In this document: piece by piece, positions 23,701 to 35,800 of the stretch
Layout of the letters: every line of letters begins with the position of its first letter
How positions within the stretch are numbered: the stretch's first letter is position 1
DNA from: Hemicentrotus pulcherrimus
Taxonomy: Eukaryota > Echinodermata > Echinoidea > Camarodonta > Strongylocentrotidae
Assembly (NCBI GenBank): GCA_003118195.1
Contig: BEXV01000538.1
Span: 54,793-118,792, forward strand
DNA: 64,000 bases
Direction: 5' to 3'
The notes under the pieces: model-generated
Database searches by the model: none
What the model was told of the DNA's origin: nothing
Seen by the model: only the letters and a program-made list of their open reading frames with translations
Program-made: the position numbers and the translations under genes

Positions 23701-23821
23701 GCAGGGGTTCTGTATCCACTGACCCTTGAGGGAATCTGTTCTTTTAGATTGGAGAAAGGGTCACCATTCAGGGAGAGTCACAGTCATAAGATTGGAGATC
23801 AAGTCATGGGTTCGCTTGTAC
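17726..23821 (-). other. region downstream of MAP stop: possible long 3' UTR and intergenic DNA
   Basis: About 6 kb of AT-rich, mostly unique sequence without convincing exons on either strand. Numerous TTTATT hexamers (AATAAA on the - strand), for example at 17963 and 17971, could be poly(A) signals, so the 3' UTR end cannot be fixed. Neuronal MAP genes often have long 3' UTRs, which would suit this stretch, but that is inference. Confidence 0.35.
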
Positions 23822-23887
23822 TTAATGAATACCGTCATCGTCTGTACGTGGTGAGGCGTGCTGGAATGTAGGCTTTTCATCAAAAAT
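23822..23887 (-). CDS. MAP C-terminal exon
   Basis: Acceptor TTTGGTCAG. Encodes [20 protein letters not shown] then His and TAA (23822-23824), phase 0. The tail resembles the KLTF...AKTDHGAE tail after the tau repeats in position, charge and the TF and R/K-T-D motif. Confidence 0.88.
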   Translation of the reverse strand: MFDEKPTFQHASPRTDDDGIH

Positions 23888-26800
23888 CTGACCAAAGAAA
23901 AACATTGAAAAAAGATTAAAAGAAATGGAAAACATGAGAATTACATCACAGGTAATTCTAAGAGAAGAATCAAAATTTAGTTCATTGATTCATTTGAAGT
24001 AAAAAATTCATTGATTCAATTTAAAGTTAAAAAATAATATCAAAAATTTATTGAAATACAACTAGTAGTAACTTGCATGCTTGTGTCTTTAATAATTGGT
24101 AAATATATCCACAACTGAGGAGCATTTCTACAAGAGTGGAAAAAAAATCTAGAGTTAATGATTATGTACAAAGTGGGATTCCTTCATGAAAACAATTTCC
24201 CTGATGTTTCCCTAATGGGGTTTCAAAATTCTGGGATCATAGAAGAGAGAGTTTAACATACTAAAATTCTCCATAGCCAATTATCCAGTGGATATCCTTT
24301 TTGGAAACAGGACAATTTGAGGATAAGAGACTGACTACTTTCTCTCTTAACAAAATACTTAGGAAATAACTAACAGTCCTTTAATTATTACCTTTAATTT
24401 GAAGGACTTACATGATATGTAAACAAAACTTCGGTGCATTTTCAGTTATTATTACTGGAGAAGTCTTTGAATGACTTTAATAGATTTTCATTAATATTGA
24501 TAATGATATTATTCTTTGAAAATAATATCAATTGTAGGCCTACTGATGGCCCTTCTGCATGAGTGTTTAAAGCTGAAAGTGTTACAGTGTTTCAAGAATT
24601 ATACAATATATACTGACCTTCACATCTCCCCCACTAGGTTGATGGTCGGCATTGTCCATTGACCCGACCTTGCTTTGAGCTTTGGTACTGAACTCCAGTT
24701 TCTCATCTAAAATCTGTGAAAGAAGAAGAATATATAACTACATGTAATGATAAGGATATACACCTAATATATAGCATGCCAGTCAAGACGGAAATAAATC
24801 AGTCTGCAATTCCATGTGGCCTTTTCCATTATAATTTCGGGGAAGTCTCTTTGTAAAGGTCAAAGCTGTAATATGTGCAATCGTGTCCCAAAGAATAAAC
24901 ATCTTGTACAACTTTGACCCTACCGTCAGTGTTCAATGATTGAAGAACCAGCCTTCCATGTTTACATTTGACAGAATATTGCTCATACCTGAACCACTGG
25001 ATACAACAAAAAAAAAAATTTGTTTAAATATTGCATGGGCTCTACCTATTCCTTTCAAAATCCTAAGTTTTAAAAAGATGTGTCAAATGTTATTTTCTTT
25101 GGTAAAACAACTAAACATCTAGATACTTCAGCCAATAAGACGAGAGTTACTGACATATCAGTTTTGCAGAAGTAATGGCAGGGTCATGCTCCATGCAGGG
25201 GAAACTCACGTGTACATCTCCACCTCCTGGTTTATGATTGGCATTATCAAGGGAACCAATCTTACTTGCTGCCTTTGCCTTGAATTCCAGCTTTTCTTCT
25301 TGTATCTATAAGAAAACAATTTAGTATATTGAAAATATTGCATTTTATACAAATGCATTTGTTGAAATGGCTTACCTACATGTATCATTGAACAGTTGTC
25401 AGATCCATCCATATAGTGAAAGGATAGATCCTGCATTGTGACTTTACACCAACAATTCTGGGATGTAGGGCAAAATATTAGAGGACCCTCCAAAGAGGTA
25501 CAAAGTGAAATTTTACAGGTTGTATGTTTATTCATGCTGTACTTGGTTTCCTAATTAAACTTGAACATACATTGAGTGTGCAAACCAGTTTGAAGTGTAT
25601 ACATGTACCTTACACAGAATTAAAAGAAGACCATGAACAATCTACTTATGTTTTTTTCTTCATTTGATTACTATATCTTACCTTGACTTGCCCTCCGCCC
25701 GGCTTGTGTTCAATGTTGTCTTTGGAGCCTATCTTTGAGGTGGCCTTTTCTTTGAAGTCCAGTTTCTTGTTCTCAATCTTGACCTGGCCGCCTCCAGCCT
25801 TGTGTGTGATGTTGTCCTTGGATCCTATCTTTGAGGCTGCTTTGTCCTTGAAATCCAACTTCTTCTTTTCAATCTTGACCTTCCCTCCTCCAGGTTTGTG
25901 TGTGGCATTGTCCAGAGAACCAATCTTGGATGTGACCTTCTTGCCAAAGTCCACCTTCTTGTTTTCAATCTTTATACCAATATTGAAATAGAGACAAGGA
26001 TTAGTTTTTAAATGTACTCCTATTCTCTATCTTTTGCTTTTTCTCAATTGTCCAGCTGAACTGGCATACTGGTCTTTAGGAAGATTAGCATTGTTGGTTT
26101 TTGTTTATCAGGATTAAAAAAATGAATATTATGAATATGAGATTCAATACACAAATTGGTTATAATCTTTTTTTATTTTTTAATCATCATTCATTTTAGA
26201 TATTTTCCTTATTTAAAAACATAATCTCAATTGTCTCATTTAATCAGATCTATTTGGACCTGATAGATATCACGCAAGTGTAGCGTTGTCCCATATACAT
26301 CTTTCTGTGTACAGTGCTTGTAACTTTACCAAGACTGGGACAAATTTCTTATCATTTTGATGAATCCAGAACCTTACAGTACACATCAATACTTATATGC
26401 CAGATGATAAACCTTTTCTGATCGGTTCCACAACATTTCTTTCACAATGCAATCGCATGACCACAACTGTTCTTTATCTTTAAGATACATATACAAGAAA
26501 TTTCATATTAACAAATTATTGGAAATACGCACTTCGTAGCTTTGTTGTATTTTATGTGCTCATGAATCACTGGCAAAGTTTTTAGGATTTTTTTTTTTAA
26601 ACAGAAGTAAAAAAAAACAAGGATAGGTATCTATAAATGCTGCAAGTCTGATGAAAACAGCAACTGGAAAACAAAAACATTGATCTAAATGAAACTCAAA
26701 GAAAAGATGGTGCAGCTTTGTTGAAATTCTTGAATTAGGGAAAGAAATAAAAGTTTGAAAGTTTAGTTGTTGATGCGGATGTTACTACCTTTACTTTTCC

Positions 26801-29800
26801 TCCTCCTGGGGAATGCGTGGCATTGTCAAGCGATCCAATTTTGCTTTTAACCGTCTTTGAGTAGTCTGTGGACTGATTCAGTATCTGGCATTAAAGTGAA
26901 TAAATGAATGCAGGGACATTTATTTTTTAAATTCAAATAGAAACTCAGATAAACTGCATATCAAAAAAGTACAAGATAAGAAGGATGTGCACCACACAAT
27001 TGAGGATAATGAAGAATTAAACAATGAAGATTATCTCTCACCAATGCCTTTTTGAATAAATCACATTTTTCTTTTATCTTACACAAACAATTTTGATGCG
27101 TGAAAGATTAAATTCACTCCACATTTGTTTTGATTTGATTCACTTTCCAAGTATTTATTGATAGCTTAAATGCTTGTAAACCCCTCCCCTTGAAAGAAAA
27201 AGGAAAATAGCAAATTGGTAGAAACTGTCACTGTTAGGTCAATTCATACATCCTCTTTCCCTTTTTCTTTTTTTTTTTTTTTTACTTTTGTGCAAAAAAA
27301 AACAGGAAGAGAAGGAAAAGAAATGAAAGATTTCCGACTATAAAATCAGTAAAATCAAGGAAAAGAAAGAGAAATTAAAGAATTTGTTGTTGAGTAGTTG
27401 CTGGATGTAAAGTACTACCTTCACATTTCCTCCACCAGGCACGTGTGTCGCATTGTCAAGTGATCCAATTTTACTTCTAGCATTGTTGGAGAAGTTTGGC
27501 GACTGATTCAAAATCTGTACAAATATTGTGCATAAATCAAGGAAAACAAAATTAGAGGAGAATTTTACCGGCCTACTAAATATTCATGAGGCAGCAGAAT
27601 ATAAAAGCAGTTTCTAATTAATTCAATCCGATGATAAATTTCTGAAACATTTACTCAAAATTAATGCCCAATTTACTCCATTTGAGCTATAAATTGACTG
27701 TAATTATCCTTTATATTTTATAATAATGTGCAGGCAATATAGCTAGGCCTCTTTTTGAAAAATTTGATAATTTCACATGATCTCTCTCTTCATTTTGTTT
27801 TATTTGATAATTTATGCGTCCGTAAAAAAAGATAATGAAAAGTTGTCTCCAGATGCTGGCACAGTTCTGTGAGATAAACAAAAAATGAAAGCTGAAGATC
27901 TTGGACTGGTGTAGTCTTGGCTCGACCTACTTTGTTCAAACCTGCAATTCACAATAATTTTTTTCATCAACTATTCACATCGTTGTCATCCTTGCTTTAA
28001 GTTCGCCATCCCTGTTCAGTGATATTTAGGGAAAAGATTACAGGAGCATCTCTCTTTTAACCAGAAAGACCCATTGAAAACATTTTTGATAGAGTTTATC
28101 TTAATACAAAAAAGAAAAAAAAAACACAAAGTACGATTTGTTAATAGGGTATTAAACAGAGATTTTAACTATTGCCTTATTTCTTCAAATAATGCAAACA
28201 TACAATGTTAGTAAGTCACAAATTTAAGAAACACTTGAATGGTTTAAATATGACAGTATTCTACATAACATAAAACACACATATATGTATGTAAGCTTTC
28301 AATTTGTATCAGTTGATTTAAAGTATTTGTTATTTTCATACTTTGAAAGAACATAATTTTTATAGAAAAATATCTGTTCAATATCTTTCATAAGGAAATG
28401 ACAGTCAAAGAAAATAAACTCAATGAATATTTGAATGAGTTTGACATGACCGTATGCATTATGGTTAACCTACTAGATATTTTGTATGTACAATTCCCAT
28501 ACATTTCTTCTGTGTCTGCTTTTTTTTCTTCATCATCCACATTTATTACTGCTTTTAATACAAAATTCAGTACTATACTGCAAAAGGCCTATAGAAATAT
28601 CTTTACCATGCTCTTCTACAATTAATAGGGTTCAAAATACAACAAATGATTCATTTATTAACAACGCTATTTTGGATATATTCAATGTCTAAAATATCAC
28701 ATGTTCTCATGTCATTATTGCAAAAGAAGAAGGGGGAAATAAACCATAAAATAACCAGATGTGAATAAAGCATAAAGCACTATGTTTTTTGTAAGATGAT
28801 TTCCTTATTCAAGTAGCCTTTTAAAATTTTGCTTTTAGAAGTTTATTCTGCAGTCTTTTAAATAACAATAAATCAAGCTAGTTTATAATGTTGTGTATCT
28901 ATTTATCTACAGCTAGCATTACTACTTCTACTACATCCATCCCTACCTTTACATTTCCACCCTTTGGAGAATGATGAGCATTGTCCAGAGATCCTATTTT
29001 ACTTTTTGCCTTTTTGCTGAAATCCATGGAAGCACTTGTAATCTTTAGGGAGGACATTTTTATTTGAACATGGGAAGCAGGAAGGAAATCAGAATAAGAA
29101 AAATAAATACAATAATGGAATAAAAAAGAAGAGAGAGAGAAATGGTTAGGGATTTTAAGTATTACATATTACTTTTCCTATAATGATCTGGTTAGGGTTT
29201 GAAGAAGTATTGAGATGCATATTGATAACTAAATGTTATGTATATTGTTTTAATTGTCTCATGATGCGCATGTGTTTGTTCTTTGGTTTTGCATGATATT
29301 TGTGTCAATTTGGATCAGTGTGAGCTGGTAAAATTAAAAGCATATTTGTTAGAACAGAAACAAGGAAATAATAGTTAGAAACACACAAAAGTCAGAAAAA
29401 GGTAACAAAGATTACTTTTGCAAATATGACAGTACGGGTACATCAAATAGAGAGCATGCATAAGTTCAGTTTTAAAAAAAAGGAAAATATAACTATAAAC
29501 CAAGTTGAAATATGACTTACTTCAAGGGGTATAGTTAGGAAAATGTAGCGCAACTTTTTGAATATTGATATCAATATACTTTTTTTAAAAATTAGCAATG
29601 CCTATAATGATTGACTGAAATTATGAGAAAAGGATTTCTTTATAGATTTATGAATTAAATTGTTCTTCTAAATAAATAAAAAGGGGGTACATTTAATAAT
29701 GAAGTCAGATGATATGGAATAGCTGAAATTGTCTTAAAATCACCAGTGATGAGTCTAGAGGTATTGTACCTATTTCAAAATGCATAAACCCTTTATGATG

Positions 29801-32800
29801 AATAGATTCACTCAGTGACATTTTGTATTATAAAATTTGTACAATCATTAAGATAGTACCAGGTATATAGGTGCCACTTTAATTCAATTTAATCCTTCAT
29901 TATTTTCAAAACATCCACAGTCAGACATGTTAATGTCTTAACCCACTTTTCAATTTTACTATGAAGACAAAAGGTCCTAATAGGTCACCTTGACGTTGCC
30001 ACCTCCAGGGGAATGCTGGGCATTGTCCAAGGAACCGATTTTACTGGATACAGACGACTTTGGGAAAGCAACTGGATCATGCAGAATCTTGATTGACCAC
30101 AAAAGACAACATTATACAGAGAAGAAAAGAACAAAGAACAGGACAATATAGCATGCACAAGAGAAACAGTGCATGCCACAATTAACAGTCTGCATAGTGA
30201 ACAATTCCTATGAGATAGACAACTAGTTCAAATGGGAAAATGAAATGAGGAAATCGATAAAGGTTTATGCTGGTCACTCAATTACAGTTGAATAATCCAA
30301 AAGTAATCAATCTCCCAAGCTCAAATTTACTTTTGCGATAGCATCTTTTGAGGAAGCTATAGATGTAGTGCTCGAGGCTAGGACAGTTTGCATGCAGTGG
30401 TTTAAAGATGCTATAATATGCCTCATGGGATATGGTTTGCTATTTACCTCTTTGTCAGTTGTATATTCCCCTTGCAGCTATGCTTATCATGTATACCTGC
30501 TGATCCTTTTGCTGCCCCCCCCCCCCCCCCACCCCCAAGGCTACTTTCCAACCTACTAATTCCTTCTTTGCTTTTCGGTGAATATACTATAGTTGAGGAA
30601 CTGTGGTGCAAAAAGGGGGCAACAAAGAGGTAAGTATATTTCTAGTAGATATGCAAATCCCTGCAGATTTTTATTATCCACTATGAAAAATACATAATTA
30701 CCTATTTGTAAGTACCAGTGGCCACCACAGAAAGAAGAAAGTGATTAAGAAAATAGTGTAGTTTGCATGTGGAAAATTTCTCAAGGTTTTGCCAAAAGAG
30801 GTTGCTTAGGAGAGAAGGAAGTTTCATGTGCATATAAGGAAGTTTAGTTGGTTAAAGCAAATCGGCAAGGGGGGTTGAATATGCAACTAACAAAGAGGCA
30901 AGAAAGAGGTATACATGTACTATGTAAATTGCTAGTACATGTATGTATAAACTAATTTCATGCACTAGAAAGAAACTTACCTCATTATATGGTTACAACC
31001 ATTACAACATATGGAACACTATAAACATGTTCAAATATCCAATTCATTGCTGCTACCCAAACAAGCACGTGGACTATGATGAGAGGAGCACTTTGGGGGC
31101 ACTTTGAATGTCTAACCTTTTTTTTTCTAACTGAAATATTGCGTTAGAATGCACTGCAAGTTTTGATTTGATTTGATTAAAAAAAACACACATTCAATCC
31201 AAAGTAATCAACTTGATGCAAGACGCAGTCTCAGATTGATTTGACTTCTTTAAACGGTTGATTTGATGCAAATAAATTTCACCTTGACTTTGCCACCGTG
31301 CGGTGAGTGATGGGCATTCTCCAGAGATCCCACTCTACTTGAGGGTTTTGAGAATGTGACAGGGTCATGGAGAATCTGAAATGAATCGGGTAAGGTGTGG
31401 TACCAAGCACCCAAGAGGTAGAAGCAGAACACATTGCATCATGAAATTTAATATTTCGTTCATTTCTTTCCCATGAGGATCGATAAAGAAGTGACAATCG
31501 ATGATGTAACAAGTGCTGACACCCTCGGATCCCTTTCCTTAGATATTTGAGATTCATTCAACCCGGTAGCAAAATGTATTCATCATGTCTTTACCATTCC
31601 TTGGTCAAAGTCTACTTGTATACTTAGGCAATGGTAGAATAAATCTTCACGGAAATGAAAATGTCGCTGATGTCTTTTGAGAAAATGTAAACAAATTGTA
31701 TATAAATGAAATTGGCGAAAAATTCAGTGACACTTTTCCATTAGACTATTATACCAATGACAAAGTACCCCATGTGTGAGTATCGTTTGGCAAATTATGA
31801 AATCTAAAGAAAAAAATATTTGCCTTGATGCCTTCTCCTTATAACTAAAATTGTATCTATTGCTAACAAAAAAAAATACAAGAGGATTAATTGTTTGATG
31901 GGTAACTAATTCTACAACATCTGCAAAATTAGGTATTCACAATGTGCATGCATACCTAGGTATTAAACATGCTTGCATGCACGATCGATGCATATACAGG
32001 AGGCATACAGATGAATATCATTTCATACATAACATGTACATCTACATGCATAACTCATGAACAAGACTTTTAATTCCAATCTTTTGAATTGTATGTATTT
32101 CGTTACATCTTGCTGTTATATATTTTTAATGTGTGTTATATTCCTTATTTCATTGAGTCCCGAACAAAAGCTGTTTTGTACATTTTTAACTAGTATCTTG
32201 AAATTTACATTTATTTTCCTTGTTTGCTATTTTGTCATATGTTTTTCTCTAGTTTAGTTTACATACATCTATTCTAGGTATAGATAGACTAGAATATAGT
32301 ATTTGGAGGCCTTTTTACCCAGTCTGTGTCCACTTAACTTGATTTTGAACGTGTTTGTTTTCTGCCCGACCTAGCTCGGTATCCAACATTTACCACAATA
32401 CTGACCAGATGCAATTGTACAATTGTTACATAACACCACAGGTAGTAGCACAACATAATAAAGGCTCTTCAGAGAGGAACTTTCAAACACATTGCACTTG
32501 TTCACAAACAATAAACAATACAAAACAATTGATATGTAACAACAGACATAACAGGTGACAATCAGTCAATATTTTTAAAAGACCTGTTTAGCTTTTGTCC
32601 TTTGTTTCTTGAGGTGTTTGGGGGTGCATTTATGACATGTCACACATTTCAGTGAGGCATTACCGGGTCGTAGTTTGGAAGATGGTGGGGTCTTACTTTT
32701 GGTATGCTTTGAGCTAATGCCCAACATGTGGTCCTTTAGCTGACAAGTTGATGGATATATCTTAATAGGCATCCATAGAGAATGCTTCAAATGTAAAGAA

Positions 32801-35800
32801 TACATTTTTTTTTTATTGAAAAATGTAGACAGGAAGGATATATACACAGGAGAACAAACAACTATTTTTTGTATATATCTGATTTGCTGAAAAAATATTT
32901 TCTATATATTGTCTATTTTCATTAGACTTCTACCATTGTGGTATGTGTGATTTTCATGATCAAAAACACTTTTAAACTTTTTGAGAGAGGATTTAAACAT
33001 GTCTTTTAGTGACTGCCTAAAATCTGTCCAAATACTATTGACTCCATAAAGCTGTCAACACTTTTCTAACATTATGAAATATTTAGGACAGTAGAACTAG
33101 TAGAACTATTTGTTTGTGTGTTTATTTATTTATATTTGGCTATATCTTTCAAAATCAAAGATTATTATATACATTATTACTTCAAAATGTTTTAATGAAA
33201 GTGAAATAAAAATGTCTTTAATCAAGTAAATAAAGTTCTAATCCTCTCAAAAGATTATATCAAGACAAGCTTGGTCTTACTTTCATAAATGACAAAAGAT
33301 GTAAAAATCAATAGTTCAATGTAATGTGTACATGCACAATCAATCTGACAAGCTTACTTTATGTTTTTTTAATTATTTTTCTTTTCTTATTTACATTTTG
33401 TCTATCAGTAAGAACAAGTAACTTATAATTCTCTGTCAGATTTTTCGTTGCTAAGAAAATACTCTTGCTAAAAATATTGGTGAAGGTATCATGACCAAAA
33501 AAAGTAATTGTTGTGAGCAAACAAAATCATTGTGTGTAATGAATTTGTTAGTTAATCATGCCTCATGCCAACATATATTGTATTTACCCATTTTGTAGAC
33601 ATATTTGTCAAAGAATGTGAACTAGATGCCTTAGAAATCTTAAGCTTTCAAATGAAAGCATCTTATTATAAAAGAAAATAGTTTCCTAATGCCTAATAGA
33701 CATGGGTATAATTAAGAATTTCACATGTATCTAAAAGTACCTTCAGGTAAGATTTTCTTTTCAAATTTTCAGATGTTCACAGAAACATTTATTAATTTTC
33801 AACTTGTTCTTTTGTCCAGTGTATTCCAAAGCAGATTCCCATTTTGTTAACTTTATAATTAAAAGATATCTTTGTCAAAAGTACTGACTAAAAATTAGTG
33901 ATACTGCAATGATGAAGTCTTGAACCATGGAAATAGCAGTATCACATGCAAAGAGCTTTTAATTGTTAACAAACGGTTATTGGTAACATAATTAATCCTT
34001 TTTAATGCGTGACTGACACAACAAACCATCAAATTGATTTCCACTTATTTTTCCTTTAAGTTTAGATACTGAGGTCGTTGTTACAAAATGGTTATTGTGT
34101 TAGTTGGGTGCTCCAATACTTGCTTTGGTGCCAATTGCTCCTGGGGGATGTTTCACAAAGCTCCTAAGTAGAACTTAACTCTAAGTTGGACTTAAAAATT
34201 ATGGACAGCCATTGGAGTCTTAAAATGAAATATATTTAAAAGCAGAAATTCAAGTATTTTAGACTTTTTATAAATTCCACATCCAGAACATGAAATCTCC
34301 TTGATGATAGAAAATATGAATGATTTGAATAAACAATTAATGCCTTTCAAAATAACTTTTACAAAATATTTTCAAAGATGCTAATGGCTTTCCCTAATTT
34401 TTAAGTCCAACTTTAATAGAGATAAGTTCGACTTAAGATCTTTGTGAAACACCCTCCTGGGCTTTTTTTTCTTCTTCAGAAGTAGAGGGTAAGGTTTAGG
34501 CTTGTGATTGGAATTTATATCAGGTTCAGGGTAAGCATTAACATTAGGTGTAGTATTGGGTCTAGGGGAGAAGTTAGGAATATGATTACTGTAGGAAATA
34601 ACCACAGAGCAATTGTCACAGGAGCAAGTGTTGTTCAACTGTTAGTTGGTATGTTGATGCACAATAGGCAGCAATGACGGGTAGTCGATCATTCGGTCAG
34701 TCGGTTAGGACATGCAATACCTTAACGCTCCCACCCCCAGGAGAGTGGTGGGCATTTTCCAGCGAACCAACGCGACTGTTGGCACGAGTTCTAAAGTCAA
34801 CCTTCTCGTCAAAGATCTATATTGTTTCCAAGGATTATCAGGAAGCAGTAATAGGAAATACACAAAGCTTAGTATTTTTTTTAAAGCTTTCTCTCATTAA
34901 TAAACCAACAGCATTAAATCTCTCAGCACAAGTAACCCCATGATACAGAGGCAGAACATTTAAAATACAAATTTCAAAGTTTAAGGCCACTTTTGTTATC
35001 CAGTTAACTTTTTACTCTATTCACAAACCCAAATACCTTAACTCAAATACATTTATATTGTTTATTCCTTTAACAGCATTCACTGGATGATGTTGCCTGC
35101 TTTTAATTTCTGCATGTTCAGTGCAATAAATACTGATTCAATAACGTTGTGAGATTGACATATAATTTCCCTTCCAATTAATTCCAACAGTAGTTTTCCA
35201 ATATAGTTAAACCCATAATGTGATGGCATGAATACCAAGAGGTTTTATTGCTAGTAATTTAGTAGAGGACCATGCAAGAATGTTAGCATCTCATCCCTCA
35301 TCCTATCTATCACCTTTCCGCTTTAAATCAAAAGTACATCACCCCATCTCAATTATCGCTTTCCAACTTTGAAACTTGGCAAACAGTGATCTCATATTAT
35401 AACTGAAAAACAGGATAAAGTGAATTTTTAGAATCGGATGTTGGAGGGTAGTCAATTTGGGAATCTATTTAACTTCTGAATCAAGATTTTAATCAGCGCT
35501 GAGAAAAAAAGACACAGATCTACATTGTTTTGTCATGTTCAACCTAATTAATACTTGTATTGAGGGTTTGGCTTTTGAATAAATAACAATTTATGATTGA
35601 CATACACATGAAATGGTTTTACTCCACTGATCCTTTGAATATTTGTTTTATTTCTTCCTCTCGACCATTAATCATTGGAGATATTTACCTTGACATTTCC
35701 ACCCCCTGCCCTGTGGGTTGTGTTGCCAAGGGACCCGCATTTTGACTGTACCCTGCTGTAGTTAGATTTCTCCGATTGAATCTTTACCTGGATGTTAGGA

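Noticed and set aside
34381..34638. 85-codon - strand frame with Pro/Asn/Lys
   Set aside because: It straddles the right arm of the MITE and imperfect GGTTTAGG-like repeats; low-complexity artefact.
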